The translations under genes and the position numbers were made by a program. Below are positions 45,410 through 55,094 of a DNA stretch of 64,000 nt, one piece after another (the stretch's first letter is position 1; the number at the start of each line of letters is the position of its first letter). Below the pieces are notes generated by a model that was not told the DNA's origin, made no database searches, and saw nothing but the letters and a program-made list of their open reading frames with translations. This DNA is from Enterococcus dongliensis. Its GTDB lineage: Bacteria > Bacillota > Bacilli > Lactobacillales > Enterococcaceae. The DNA lies in NCBI RefSeq assembly GCF_005405225.1, contig NZ_BJDQ01000011.1:1-64000 (forward strand), read 5' to 3'.

Positions 45410-47110
45410 TTAAACTAAATTTGTTTCGGGGATGTTACTTAGATAATGATCAACTACTGATAGCAGTTCAGTCATTTTTGTTCGTTCAAAAGGAGATGCA
45501 AGATGGCCTAACGCTACGGTTTCTAAAAATGTTTTGCTCCCACCAATGCGGCAAATTGTTAAATAGTCTTTCCAAGCAGTAGAATCTTTATCGACAATCG
45601 TTCGCTTCCAAAATTGCAGAGCGCAGACTTGTGCTAAGGTGTAGTCGATGTAATAAAAAGGGACTTCAAAAATATGGCCTTGTCGGTACCAATAAATACC
45701 GCGTTCTAAGGCTTCTGAAGCTTGATAATCCCGTTCAGGACAATATTGTTTCTCTAATTTTCGCCAACAAATTTTCCGTTGAGCCGAGGTCCACGCTGGA
45801 TGACGATAGATTTCTTCTTGGAAATGATCAACTAAAGCGCCGTAAGGTAAAAATTGTAAGGCACTGCTTAAATGAGCAAATGTATATTTTTGATGATCTG
45901 CTCCAAAAAACTTATTCATCCACGGCCAAGTGAGAAATTCCATACTCATCGAATGAATCTCAGCAGTGTCAGAAGTTGGGAAAACCAATTCAGGTTCTTT
46001 GATCCAGCGAGAGAGGTAACTTTGGAATGCGTGTCCGGTCTCGTGAGTCAAGACGTCGACGTCATCTGAAGTTCCATTAAAATTTGCGAAAATAAAAGGC
46101 ATTTGAACAGTATCGATAAACTCACAATAACCACCACTTTGTTTGCCAGGACGACTAGCCAAATCCATTAATTCTTGGTGAATCATCTGATCAAAAAAGT
46201 TTCCTGTTTCATTCGACAATTCGTGGTACATGTCTCGGGCTTGTTGGATTAATTTTTCACCAGTTTCCTGTGGTTGAGGATTGCCATTAGGATAAACAAG
46301 GGGCAGATCATAATGTAAGAGTTTTTCAACTCCTAGCCGAGTCTTTTGTCGCTGATAAAGCTTTTGATTGATTGGGACGACTTCTTCTAAAATGAAGCGC
46401 CGAAATTCATGGAGTTGCTTTCGGTTATAGCCCCAACGATTCATCAAACGATCACCGTAGTCGACATAATTTTCAAAGCCTAATTTTTGAGCTTGTTGGT
46501 GGCGTAAATGGACCAACTGATCAAAATACTCATCAAATTCTTGCTCATGAGTGGTAAAGAATTGCTCATAGACTGCTTGAGCTGCTCTACGAATAGCACG
46601 ATCAGGAGCCGTAAAAAAAGCAGACAACTCTGATAGAGTATAGTTAGTGCCATTAAATGCCAGTTCAGCCGAAGCAATCAATTGCGTATAGCGGCTGATG
46701 ACTTCATTTTCTTGTTGCTTCAGTTCAATAACTGAGTCATCTAATAAACGTAATTGATCTTCTGCAAAAAGGAAAAGTGTTGCCGGAAATTCATTTTCTA
46801 GTTGTGTACGAAAAGAAGAGGCTAGCAGACTTTCGTAGAATCGATTATGAATTTGATCAACTAACGGTCCATGCTGATCCCAAAAATCATTTTCCTTTTG
46901 ATAAAAATAGTTTTTGGTATCAATCGAATGTCGAATGTACGCAAGCTTCATGTTTTTAGCCATTTCACTGCGTAACTGATTCAGCTCCTGCAGCGCCTCT
47001 TTCGCGTCTTGATAATTATTAGCTGTGATAAATCGCTGATTGGTGTGAGTGAACACTGTTTTATATTGTGATAAATCAGGACGCTGATAAGAAATATCAG
47101 AAAAAATCAT
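45410..47110 (-). CDS. pepF: M3-family oligoendopeptidase
   Basis: Zinc metallopeptidase of 566 residues that degrades intracellular oligopeptides. The zinc motif HETGH is at 356-360 and the third ligand Glu in SDTAEIHSMSMEFL; the C-terminal half is the helical thimet-like cavity, ending with YIDYTLAQVCALQFW. An M3 family peptidase, likely PepF/PepB-like; exact specificity is not readable. AGGAGG precedes the start. Single gene. Confidence 0.9.
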   Translation of the reverse strand: MIFSDISYQRPDLSQYKTVFTHTNQRFITANNYQDAKEALQELNQLRSEMAKNMKLAYIRHSIDTKNYFYQKENDFWDQHGPLVDQIHNRFYESLLASSFRTQLENEFPATLFLFAEDQLRLLDDSVIELKQQENEVISRYTQLIASAELAFNGTNYTLSELSAFFTAPDRAIRRAAQAVYEQFFTTHEQEFDEYFDQLVHLRHQQAQKLGFENYVDYGDRLMNRWGYNRKQLHEFRRFILEEVVPINQKLYQRQKTRLGVEKLLHYDLPLVYPNGNPQPQETGEKLIQQARDMYHELSNETGNFFDQMIHQELMDLASRPGKQSGGYCEFIDTVQMPFIFANFNGTSDDVDVLTHETGHAFQSYLSRWIKEPELVFPTSDTAEIHSMSMEFLTWPWMNKFFGADHQKYTFAHLSSALQFLPYGALVDHFQEEIYRHPAWTSAQRKICWRKLEKQYCPERDYQASEALERGIYWYRQGHIFEVPFYYIDYTLAQVCALQFWKRTIVDKDSTAWKDYLTICRIGGSKTFLETVALGHLASPFERTKMTELLSVVDHYLSNIPETNLV

Positions 47111-47151
47111 AAGTAGACCTCCTATAATAAAAGAATCAGTTTTATTATAAC

Positions 47152-47181
47152 AAAAAACCTGTCAGCCTACTGCCGACAGGT
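47152..47181 (-). terminator. Terminator of alanine dehydrogenase
   Basis: Read leftward: ACCTGTC/GACAGGT stem followed by TTTTTTG. Confidence 0.8.
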
Positions 47182-47197
47182 CCTTCCTGTTGTATGT

Positions 47198-48319
47198 TTA
47201 GTTGCTTTTTAATAGTTCATCAATTGAAGTGTACGGCATAGCTAAATCTTTAGCTACTGGTTCGATCGTAAGTTTGCCATTATAGGTATTAACACCACGA
47301 CGAAGAGCTAAGTTGTCTTTTAATAAGAGTTCTAATGGAGTATTAGCTAAGAGATTTGCATAAGCCATCGTACTATTACTCAAGGCATAAGTGGCTGTCT
47401 GCGGTACAGCACCAGGCATATTTGCTACAGCATAATGAACAACGCCTTCTTTGACATAAGTTGGATCGTCATGGGTCGTTACGCGGTCTTCTGTTTCAAA
47501 GATACCGCCTTGATCAATCGCGACATCGACGATTACACCGTGGTCAGGCATGTTGGCTACCATTTCTTTAGTAACTAATGTTGGTGCTTTGTGACCTGGG
47601 ATCAATACAGCACCAATCACTAAGTCAGCTGTTTTTAAGCACTCTTGGATATTGAAGCTGTTTGACATCATCGTCTGAACGCTATTACCAAAGATGATAT
47701 CTAATTCTTTTAAGCGTGGAACACTCACATCTAAAAGAGTAACATTTGCCCCTAAACCTACAGCTAGTTTCGCCGCATTCAAGCCAACAACACCGCCGCC
47801 GATAACGACAACATTTCCACGACGTACACCAGGAACACCAGAAAGCAAGATTCCTTTGCCGCCTTTAATCCGTTCTAGAAAGTTTGCTCCGATCTGTGCT
47901 GCCATTCGACCAGCAATCTCACTCATTGGAGCAAGTAATGGTAGTGTATTATCAGCTGGTTGAACATTTTCATAAGCAATCGCTGTTACACCGCTGTTTA
48001 CTAAAGCCTCGGTCAACGGGCGATTTGCCGCTAGATGTAAATAGGTAAATAATAATAATCCTTTACGGAAATAACGATATTCTTCTGGAAGGGGTTCTTT
48101 GACTTTCATGACCATTTCAGCCGCCCAAACATCTGCAGCGTTGTCTATGATAGTAGCACCTGCAGCAACATATTCTTCGTCTGAAATTGTGGAACCTTTA
48201 CCGGCATCTTTCTCAACTAATACTTGATGACCACGATTGGTTAAATCAAATACACCAGATGGGGGAAGGGCGACACGGTTTTCGTTGTTCTTAATCTCTT
48301 TTGGAATTCCAATAATCAT
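47198..48319 (-). CDS. ald: Alanine dehydrogenase
   Basis: NAD-dependent interconversion of L-alanine with pyruvate and ammonium. [17 protein letters not shown] at the start, [11 protein letters not shown] with the catalytic Lys, YLHLAANR with the catalytic His, [18 protein letters not shown] as nucleotide loop, and [16 protein letters not shown]. The internal ATG 48319, eight bases after AAGGAG, gives 374 residues, the family length; the longer frame is rejected. Confidence 0.96.
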   Translation of the reverse strand: MIIGIPKEIKNNENRVALPPSGVFDLTNRGHQVLVEKDAGKGSTISDEEYVAAGATIIDNAADVWAAEMVMKVKEPLPEEYRYFRKGLLLFTYLHLAANRPLTEALVNSGVTAIAYENVQPADNTLPLLAPMSEIAGRMAAQIGANFLERIKGGKGILLSGVPGVRRGNVVVIGGGVVGLNAAKLAVGLGANVTLLDVSVPRLKELDIIFGNSVQTMMSNSFNIQECLKTADLVIGAVLIPGHKAPTLVTKEMVANMPDHGVIVDVAIDQGGIFETEDRVTTHDDPTYVKEGVVHYAVANMPGAVPQTATYALSNSTMAYANLLANTPLELLLKDNLALRRGVNTYNGKLTIEPVAKDLAMPYTSIDELLKSN

Positions 48320-48373
48320 TTGACACACTCCTTCTTGACTAATTGTGCACGAAAAGAATTCGCTTACAAGATA

Positions 48374-48401
48374 ATTGTACAAGACTTTCACACAATTTCA
48401 A
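48374..48401 (-). promoter_or_regulatory. Promoter of ald
   Basis: Read leftward: TTGAAA (48396-48401), 16 bases, TACAAT (48374-48379); start about 48 bases before the ATG. Confidence 0.65.
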
Positions 48402-48546
48402 ATAAGAATTTAAAAAGTTTTTCATGCTGATGGCCAGTGAGAAACAAATGAAACCCTTTACATTTTTTAATTTTTTGATTGTTAAAAACTCGCTGGGGAA
48501 ATCTCTTGCAAAAAGATTATTATTTTTATAATGATAAATAAAATAT

Positions 48547-48575
48547 TTGCGAAAATAACAGTTACTAGCGATAAT
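48547..48575 (+). promoter_or_regulatory. Promoter of the small membrane protein gene
   Basis: TTGCGA (48547-48552), 17 bases, GATAAT (48570-48575). Confidence 0.55.
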
Positions 48576-48607
48576 ATGGAAGAAGGAAAATAAGGAGCGA
48601 AACTACT

Positions 48608-48997
48608 ATGCCGGATAATCAACGGATTGATCTACTAAAAGAACAAGTCAGCTTTTTAGAAGCACGCTTGACTCGTTATGAAGAATTGCTACATGGTTCA
48701 ACGCTAAAACGAATGCTGTTTGGCGGCGGGCGAAGAACCAAATTAAGTCTTTTGGAAATTTTGATCGCTTTGATCGTGCTGTTATATACGCTAGTTAAAA
48801 TAGAAGTAAGTCTGATCTTTGCGGTGATCATTATTTTATCACTAGTCATTATTTTATTTTCTGCACTTCAGTTGAATGTCATTCGTAAGAAAAATGGGAA
48901 AGAAAAATATCAACGGATGATCGATAGTTTAATGGCAGAAAAAGCTTCGATGGACAAGGAATTAGATCGATTAATCGCCCAAAAAGGACTTGAGTAA
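48608..48997 (+). CDS. Small membrane protein with flanking coiled coils
   Basis: Unrecognised 129-residue protein. An N-terminal heptad-like helix (LLKEQVSFLEARLTRYEELL) comes first, then basic GGGRRTK, two hydrophobic helices (about 48-62 and 67-90), and a charged C-terminal helix (EKYQRMIDSLMAEKASMDKEL). Both ends should be cytosolic, with a helical hairpin in the membrane. AAGGAG lies before the ATG. It stands alone between ald and the Mga-like genes, and its role is unknown. Confidence 0.65.
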   Translation: MPDNQRIDLLKEQVSFLEARLTRYEELLHGSTLKRMLFGGGRRTKLSLLEILIALIVLLYTLVKIEVSLIFAVIIILSLVIILFSALQLNVIRKKNGKEKYQRMIDSLMAEKASMDKELDRLIAQKGLE

Positions 48998-49015
48998 AAT
49001 GCTCAAGTCCTTTTT
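48981..49015. terminator. Bidirectional terminator with 14-bp stem
   Basis: AAAAAGGACTTGAG/CTCAAGTCCTTTTT; the stop codon of the membrane protein is in the loop. Confidence 0.9.
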
Positions 49016-49028
49016 ACTTTGATCGTTG

Positions 49029-50525
49029 CTACCCTCGTTTACTTATTTGATCTACTAGTTGTTGGATTTTATTTAATGATTGGATACTAGGGCATAGCTC
49101 CACTGCAATAATTGGTGTCTGACAATTAAGAACATCAAAAGTAGATGTACTGATAACAATGTCGTATTCTTCAAAAACTGCTAAATAACTTCGTTCATGT
49201 AGTTGTTGGACGCTCATTTGTTGAATTTCATAGTTTCCTCGAATAGAAAAACGTAACAGTTCCGTTAATAAACTTTCTTGCATTTTAGAATCCGTTGCGA
49301 CGACTAATAAAGTGACTGGCTTTTCTGACTGTTTCATCCCATTCAAGCAGGTAGGGACTGTCGCGACGATCTGATAAATGTAATTGTCAATAAATTCAGG
49401 AGAGTCAAAAAGTTGGTAGTCCTCAGTGAACGTAAGGACTAAATTACGAAGCTGATAAACACAATGAGCATGAAAAGTTTCTAACAGTCTTAGACAATCT
49501 TTTTTTCGATCCTGCAATATACTAATAAATTCCTTCGTTCCGGCATGGAACAAGTGTTGGTTGATCAAGATAATCACCAGCTGTTCTTTTTGGTCATCCG
49601 TTAAAGGCCGAATTAACATCTGACTTAACTTTTCAGCTAATTCATAATGTGTCTCGTAATGATAGGCTAATGAATAATTTGTTTTTAGACTGTTCTTTTT
49701 TTGTGTCTTACCTAGTAAAAATAGATCGGAATAAAGCAGCCAGAAGCTGTCTTTCATGATATCTTCTGAATAGAGAATTTGCAGTTCTTTTCGCAAATAA
49801 AGCCCAAAACGAGTGAGCGTATCTTGATCTGGAGAGATGATACTGGTTGATTTTAATAAGCGTGAACTGATTCGATGTCCATTAGCGCTTCGGATAAGAC
49901 TGATGTAAAAAGATAGACTTAAACGATTATACTGAGCCAGTGATACAGAAAGCTGATTGTTTTCGATCATTGAATGGAGGACGTCATCACCAAATTGAAA
50001 AAAATCAGAACTGAATCGAGTGTCCTTACGAGTGATTTTTTTCTCCGATAAATACAAAAAGAATAAATGTCGAATGGCTACTTCGTTACCTGTTAATCGA
50101 AATGGTCGACGTTGGATGGTCAGTTTCCAATGGCTGAGTGCATCTTGTAAATCTTTCATGGCAACTTGGATTGTAGTCAAACTACAGAAAAATTTTTGAG
50201 AAAGTTCGGATAAACTATAACATTCTTCAAATAAAATAGCTTCCAAGACTTTAAATGCTACAGATTGATTGATCAGTGTCGAATAGAGAACATCCATCGT
50301 AGCGTTATCTTTTAGTTCCAACTGATACAGACTATTCCTTCGAACAATCTGGTAGTAATCACTTTGAGTATTGATGGAGCGAATATCATTTAAAAGAGCT
50401 GGCGGTGTACAACCGATAATATTCGCCAGTTCTTCACTGGAACGGGCACATTGAGAATAATAAAGTGTTTCAATCAAGTGTAATTGTCGTTGACTGTCTC
50501 GTTTCAATAGACGACGTAAATTCAT
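49029..50525 (-). CDS. Mga-like transcriptional regulator, copy 2
   Basis: Regulator of 498 residues of the Mga/PRD-like group. The N-terminus has a helix-turn-helix (SSEELANIIGCTPPALLNDIRSI) and a second winged helix at about 70-130 (YSLSELSQKFFCSLTTIQVAMKDL), followed by a long helical part and a C-terminal EIIB-like end (VTLLVVATDSKMQESLLTELL; YDIVISTSTF). ATG 50525 follows AAAGGAAAG and lies one base after the stop of its paralogue; the longer frame is rejected. Targets are unknown. Confidence 0.85.
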   Translation of the reverse strand: MNLRRLLKRDSQRQLHLIETLYYSQCARSSEELANIIGCTPPALLNDIRSINTQSDYYQIVRRNSLYQLELKDNATMDVLYSTLINQSVAFKVLEAILFEECYSLSELSQKFFCSLTTIQVAMKDLQDALSHWKLTIQRRPFRLTGNEVAIRHLFFLYLSEKKITRKDTRFSSDFFQFGDDVLHSMIENNQLSVSLAQYNRLSLSFYISLIRSANGHRISSRLLKSTSIISPDQDTLTRFGLYLRKELQILYSEDIMKDSFWLLYSDLFLLGKTQKKNSLKTNYSLAYHYETHYELAEKLSQMLIRPLTDDQKEQLVIILINQHLFHAGTKEFISILQDRKKDCLRLLETFHAHCVYQLRNLVLTFTEDYQLFDSPEFIDNYIYQIVATVPTCLNGMKQSEKPVTLLVVATDSKMQESLLTELLRFSIRGNYEIQQMSVQQLHERSYLAVFEEYDIVISTSTFDVLNCQTPIIAVELCPSIQSLNKIQQLVDQISKRG

Positions 50526-50526
50526 T

Positions 50527-52023
50527 TTATCTTTCCTTTCGGGCTGGAAGTGTTTCAAATTGATTGATGAATCGTTGAATCTGGACAAGTTCTTTTGTTG
50601 TCGGATAAGTATTGACTGCAATGATTGGCTTGGCCAGCTTTTCAGTAACAGTTTTATTTGTAATGATCAGATCGTAGGCTTGTGCTAAACTGGTTAGTTT
50701 ATTTTGTAAGAGTGTAGCAGCATCGAGTACTTCATAGTTGACGACTCCTTTGATAGAATCGGCAAAAAGTGAAGACCAGAAACGTTGCTGAGGTGCAAAA
50801 GTATCTGGCAACAAGAGCACATTGACAGCTTTATTCGTACCAACTAAACGCGGCAATAAGTTATCTATCGTAGTAATGAGGCAATTGAGATAAAGCGGGA
50901 CTAGTGACTTTTGTTGACGAGGATTTAAAAAGTCACTAACGATCTTTTTGAGTGTATGAACTTCTCGACTATATGTTTTTTCAATCACTGTCACCATCAT
51001 TTTATCGATTTCTTGAATGATTGCAATTGGTTGTTTATTAGGAAAGTAGCAAAATAACTGATTCCCTAAAAATCTTAATGTTTCAGTAATCTCTATTTGT
51101 GAAAGAGGTTCAGTCAACAAATAACTAATTTTTTCCAATAGTTGCTGATGCTGAACATAAAAACGTGCGAATGACTTATTTTCTTGCTGTGCAAGAATCT
51201 GTTGTTGCTCGTTTACAATCAACTGATGTGAAAACAGAGGCCACAAACAATCTTTTAAGTGAAGCATGGTAAATTCCAAAGCTGTTTCACGTTTGATCGC
51301 AGTTACCATTTGATCAAATTCGGCAGTTTTGGGAATACTCATCCCGGATTCCAATAAAGGCTGTTTCAAAAAATGACCTCTTTTTTGCCGATACAAGGCG
51401 ATTAAAAAACTGTGCAGCAATTGAGAATGGACAGCTAAATCATTTGTGTGATCATTTTCTACTAAAAGTTGTTGGATAAACTGATCCAGTGAAGCTATTA
51501 ATGTCTGTGAAAATCCGTAATCTGCAACGTTTTTTTGAGACTCTTTGAAGAAAAGAAAAAAGAATCGACGAATCAAGCTTTCCTCTCCCACAACACGCAA
51601 AGGTCGATGACAAACAGAAAATCCCCAAACCCGTAATAAGTGCTTACTGCTTTGTAAATAACGCTGCATGTTTGAAAAACTACAATTTAAGTGAAGAGCC
51701 GCAGCTTGGATACTATAATTTTTTTCAAAAAAAAGACTCTCGATTGTTTGAAATTCCAAACCGCTGTGTAAAAAGTATGCATAGACCGTGTCGATCGTAG
51801 CATGAGACTCAAAGTTAATGGTATAAAGTCCGTTAGTTTTAGTGATTCTAAATGGTAGGTTTGCTTCATTTAGAAAATGAATGTCGCTAATCAGTGTAGG
51901 TCGCGAGCAAGCTAACACGGCCATCAATTGTTCAGAAGAAAGAGCGTCTGTTGCATAGTATAGTTTCTCTACTAATTGTAAGCACCTGATTGTTTCTCTT
52001 TTCATTAATGCTCTAAGGTTCAT
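50527..52023 (-). CDS. Mga-like transcriptional regulator, copy 1
   Basis: 498 residues, the same length as its downstream neighbour, which it matches along its whole course: MNLRALMKRETIRCLQLVEKLYY against MNLRRLLKRDSQRQLHLIETLYY, then the same helix-turn-helix (SSEQLMAVLACSRPTLISDIHFL), wing, and C-terminal EIIB-like part (NVLLLPDTFAPQQRFWSSLF; YDLIITNKTV). The pair is an old tandem duplication read from one promoter. AAGGAG precedes the ATG. No surface-protein or PTS operon adjoins to suggest a target. Confidence 0.87.
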   Translation of the reverse strand: MNLRALMKRETIRCLQLVEKLYYATDALSSEQLMAVLACSRPTLISDIHFLNEANLPFRITKTNGLYTINFESHATIDTVYAYFLHSGLEFQTIESLFFEKNYSIQAAALHLNCSFSNMQRYLQSSKHLLRVWGFSVCHRPLRVVGEESLIRRFFFLFFKESQKNVADYGFSQTLIASLDQFIQQLLVENDHTNDLAVHSQLLHSFLIALYRQKRGHFLKQPLLESGMSIPKTAEFDQMVTAIKRETALEFTMLHLKDCLWPLFSHQLIVNEQQQILAQQENKSFARFYVQHQQLLEKISYLLTEPLSQIEITETLRFLGNQLFCYFPNKQPIAIIQEIDKMMVTVIEKTYSREVHTLKKIVSDFLNPRQQKSLVPLYLNCLITTIDNLLPRLVGTNKAVNVLLLPDTFAPQQRFWSSLFADSIKGVVNYEVLDAATLLQNKLTSLAQAYDLIITNKTVTEKLAKPIIAVNTYPTTKELVQIQRFINQFETLPARKER

Positions 52024-52053
52024 CGTTAAGGCTCCTTAATTAATTTTTTATTT

Positions 52054-52082
52054 AATATAATGTTCAAGAAGGGATGAGACAA
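52054..52082 (-). promoter_or_regulatory. Promoter of the Mga-like pair
   Basis: Read leftward: TTGTCT (52077-52082), 17 bases, TATATT (52054-52059). Confidence 0.6.
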
Positions 52083-52276
52083 GCATCAGTGGCTATAATT
52101 CTTCTTTTCCATGTTATTTAACTAATGATAGATATGATGAATTATAAGCTAAGGAGTTTATTTAATAAGGATAGTGGCAAAGAATCCTAGAAATGTTTCC
52201 ATAATTTATTTATTTTTTTATTTTCAATAAATAAAAACGAAAGAATTGAAAAATAGGGGAAAAAGAGTGTTAACTG

Positions 52277-52305
52277 TTGCCTTTCTCCGCAATAACGAAT
52301 AAAAT
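52277..52305 (+). promoter_or_regulatory. Promoter of HU gene
   Basis: TTGCCT (52277-52282), 17 bases, TAAAAT (52300-52305). Confidence 0.6.
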
Positions 52306-52346
52306 TGTTTTGAAATACATTAAAAAGATAGTGGAGGCTATATATT

Positions 52347-52622
52347 ATGATTAATAAACAAAGCTTAGTTGAGAAAGTAGCAGAAAAAACTGGATTGACA
52401 AAGAAAGACGCAGCATCTGCTGTAGATGCTTTATTTGAAGGAATTCAATCATCATTGAAAGATGGCGAAAAAGTTCAAGTAATCGGTTTTGGGAATTTTG
52501 AAGTACGCGAACGTGCCGCTCGTAAAGGTCGTAATCCTCAAACTGGTGAAGAAATCACCATCGCAGCCAGCAAATCTCCAGCATTTAAAGCCGGTAAACA
52601 ATTAAAAGATGCCGTAAAATAA
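52347..52622 (+). CDS. hup: HU-family DNA-binding protein
   Basis: Nucleoid protein of 91 residues that bends DNA as a dimer. It shows the whole HU pattern: [46 protein letters not shown] in the DNA-binding arm, and [14 protein letters not shown] at the end. GGAGG precedes the ATG; a GC-rich terminator follows. Confidence 0.97.
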   Translation: MINKQSLVEKVAEKTGLTKKDAASAVDALFEGIQSSLKDGEKVQVIGFGNFEVRERAARKGRNPQTGEEITIAASKSPAFKAGKQLKDAVK

Positions 52623-52631
52623 TTACCATTG

Positions 52632-52657
52632 CCTGCTCGCATGAGCGGGTTTTTTTA
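52632..52657 (+). terminator. Terminator of HU gene
   Basis: CCTGCTC/GAGCGGG around GCAT, then T-run. Confidence 0.85.
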
Positions 52658-52775
52658 TTTTTAATCGATCTAAATAATAAAAAGAATTTAAAAAAGTGCT
52701 GTAATTTAAATTTTTCTTGTGTCTTCTGCAAAAAGAGAGTATATCTTTAAACAGTGAAAAATTTGGAGGAGACAC

Positions 52776-52951
52776 ATGTTTGATTTTTTACCACACTCAG
52801 TTTTACAAATGAGCACGATCTTTTTATCGATTGTCATTGAAGCAATTCCCTTAATTTAATGATGATGAAGCGGAGTTTCCACGGAAAGTTCATTGTTCAA
52901 TTGATCGCTTTAATCAGTTTGATCGTAACGATTTATGCATTAGTGATATAG
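52776..52951 (+). pseudogene. UPF0718/YcgR-type permease remnant
   Basis: GGAGG and ATG 52776 begin a typical start of the DUF318/UPF0718 permease family: MFDFLPHSVLQMSTIFLSIV, then EAIP, where intact members continue through a long membrane domain. Here the frame ends at TAA 52857. About 20 bases later another frame (52868-52951) reads a hydrophobic end, KFIVQLIALISLIVTIYALVI, stopping just before the partner gene with its own ribosome site. The two ends fit an internal deletion of perhaps 700-800 bases. The partner TIGR03943 gene follows directly. Confidence 0.72.
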
Positions 52952-52960
52952 GAGGGCTTC

Positions 52961-53794
52961 ATGATACGTTTTCTAATTTTATCAGGTTATTTTGAATTAA
53001 TGATGTACTTGCAAGTTTCGAGTAGGCTCGATCAATACATCAATGTCCATTATCGCTATTTGATCTTTCTGACGATGTTTCTATCGTTAATTCTTGCGCT
53101 AGTTCAGTTAAAAATTTGGACAGAAGGAGAGAAGCATGGGGAAAAGATGCATGCTGGACACGATCATGGAATGACAAGACCCTATCAACGAGGGATTGCC
53201 TATTTATTACTCATTCTGCCGATCATCATTGGTACCTTGTTCCCAACGATTAGCTTGGATACGACGATTGTTGAAGCAAAGGGCTTTAGTTTTCCGGTGA
53301 GTAAAGAATCAGTCGGGGATCCGGAGATGAATACACAATATTTAAAACCGGATACGAGTATTTATTATAATAAAAGTGATTATAATGATCAGATGACTAA
53401 ATTAATGAAAAAATATGAAACTGATCAGAAATTAGAAGTGACAGATGAAAATTATCTGGAAATGATGGAATTGATTTATAATTACCCCAATACTTTTGTT
53501 GGGAAAAAGATTTCTTTTAATGGCTTTGTTTATGAAACAAATGCGCATAATCAAAAGTATGATTTCCTCTTTCGTTTTGGGATTATTCACTGTGTCGCTG
53601 ATTCAGGGGTCTTTGGCTTGATGACCAATTTACCCGCGGATACATCAGTAAAAAACAATCAATGGTTACACATTGAAGGAACAATCACGCTAGATTACTT
53701 CGAACCTTTCCGTCGACAAATCCCATCTGTTGCAGTAGATCATGTACAGACAATAAACTCGCCAAAAAATCAATACGTCTATCGAGCGTTTTAA
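52961..53794 (+). CDS. TIGR03943 (YcgQ/DUF1980) family protein
   Basis: Membrane protein of 277 residues, partner of UPF0718 permeases in many Firmicutes. Two N-terminal helices (about 1-18, 30-52), a His-rich cytosolic or loop stretch (MHAGHDHGM at about 65-73), a third helix (82-100), then an extracytoplasmic domain with LIYNYPNTFVGKKISFNGFVY, FRFGIIHCVADSGVFGLM and LHIEGTI. The Cys and His suggest metal handling. AGGAGG lies before the ATG. Its permease is destroyed just upstream, so it may be a non-functional orphan. Confidence 0.85.
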   Translation: MIRFLILSGYFELMMYLQVSSRLDQYINVHYRYLIFLTMFLSLILALVQLKIWTEGEKHGEKMHAGHDHGMTRPYQRGIAYLLLILPIIIGTLFPTISLDTTIVEAKGFSFPVSKESVGDPEMNTQYLKPDTSIYYNKSDYNDQMTKLMKKYETDQKLEVTDENYLEMMELIYNYPNTFVGKKISFNGFVYETNAHNQKYDFLFRFGIIHCVADSGVFGLMTNLPADTSVKNNQWLHIEGTITLDYFEPFRRQIPSVAVDHVQTINSPKNQYVYRAF

Positions 53795-53802
53795 TAAGAA
53801 AT

Positions 53803-53843
53803 AAAAAAGAGCAGATCAGATAATCCTGATTTGCTCTTTTTTG
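53803..53843. terminator. Bidirectional terminator
   Basis: AAAAAAGAGCAGATCAG/CTGATTTGCTCTTTTTT stem between convergent genes. Confidence 0.92.
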
Positions 53844-53853
53844 TGAGATTTTT

Positions 53854-55014
53854 TTATAACAAATAGGTTCGGTCGAAAGTGATCATCAGCTTTGCTGGAG
53901 CATTTTGAGCGATAAAGCGTGCACTGATTTGGTCTTGTAACTGAGTATTTGTATGTTTTTTTAATTCTTCAGGAACGACCAGATCGAAATAGATGGTCTC
54001 CGGAGTCGTTCCTTTGTCAACACGTAAATCGTGAAAACGCAGTTGTGGGTGAATTTCTTTTAAGATCTTCTTTAATTCTGGAGCGATTCGTTTGAAATCT
54101 GGATCATCTAAAGGATAGGGATCTAAATGACAAACCAAGTCGACTCCTAGATTTTCTTTGACCTCATACTCGATTGCATCGATGACTTCATGAGCATGAG
54201 ACAGGCTCCAATCTTGATCAACTTCGATATGAACTGAAGCAAAGATACTGTTTGGTCCATAGCTATGAATCAATAGATCGTGGTAGCCGATAATATCTGG
54301 GTAATTCTCTAAATGGTTTCGAATCGCGAGAACTTCTGTTTCTGGCGGACGCCCGCCCATCAAATCACTGATAAAACTCATGATCATTTTAATTCCTGAA
54401 TAGATGATATAAAGAGCAATGAAAAAACCGATGTAGCCATCGATTCGCCAACCGCTGATCCATTCGATTATTGCTGAAATCAAAACGGCAATAGTTGTAT
54501 AAACATCATTGATGCTGTCTTGTGCAGTAGCTTTTAAAGTATCTGAATCAATCTCACGGCTTAATTTGCGATACATGTGCGATTGCCAGAATTTCATTAA
54601 AATAGATAAAATCAGTACAATATAAACAATTGGTGAAAGTAAGACGCTACTAGGATGAAGAATTTTGATAAAAGAACTGTCTAAAAAACGTACACCCACG
54701 TAAGTGACTAAAATCGAAATGACAAAACCACTGATATATTCAAATCGTTCATGTCCATAGGGATGTCCTTCATCTGCCGGTTTACCAGCAATTTTAAATC
54801 CTGCCAACGTAATAAAGGAAGAGGCAGTGTCTGACAAATTATTCATTGCATCCGCCATAATCGAAACACTGCCTGAAAGTGAACTAATAAAAAATTTAGC
54901 CAAAAATAAGATCAGATTCGAAACAAGGCCTAAAATTCCTCCTAAGATACCGACACTGGTTCGCTTATTTCCTTTCCAACGTCTAGTAATTTTATTTATT
55001 AAAAAAGTTAACAT
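53854..55014 (-). CDS. Cation diffusion facilitator family transporter
   Basis: Proton-coupled divalent metal exporter of about 386 residues with six helices and a C-terminal cytosolic domain. Metal-site residues appear in SIMADAMNNLSDTASS (helix 2) and DSINDVYTT (helix 5); the loop GKPADEGHPYGHERFEY is conserved in the family. The C-terminal part is longer than in ZitB-type members and resembles the MntE-like branch, so Mn(II), Zn(II) or Fe(II) are candidates. ATG 55014 follows AAGGATG. Confidence 0.88.
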   Translation of the reverse strand: MLTFLINKITRRWKGNKRTSVGILGGILGLVSNLILFLAKFFISSLSGSVSIMADAMNNLSDTASSFITLAGFKIAGKPADEGHPYGHERFEYISGFVISILVTYVGVRFLDSSFIKILHPSSVLLSPIVYIVLILSILMKFWQSHMYRKLSREIDSDTLKATAQDSINDVYTTIAVLISAIIEWISGWRIDGYIGFFIALYIIYSGIKMIMSFISDLMGGRPPETEVLAIRNHLENYPDIIGYHDLLIHSYGPNSIFASVHIEVDQDWSLSHAHEVIDAIEYEVKENLGVDLVCHLDPYPLDDPDFKRIAPELKKILKEIHPQLRFHDLRVDKGTTPETIYFDLVVPEELKKHTNTQLQDQISARFIAQNAPAKLMITFDRTYLL

Positions 55015-55094
55015 AAAAATCATCCTTATCAATCAATTAGTCCTAGTATAACTGAAACAGCAAACAATAAGAAGTTAAATCTATCAGTACAAAC

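Larger units (their letters stand above)
52024..52346. other. Divergent AT-rich region between Mga-like genes and HU
   Basis: 323 bases carrying the two promoters listed separately. The stretch 52198-52240 is nearly pure A/T with TTTATT/AATAAA pairing and is probably curved; I see no gene in it. Confidence 0.5.
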
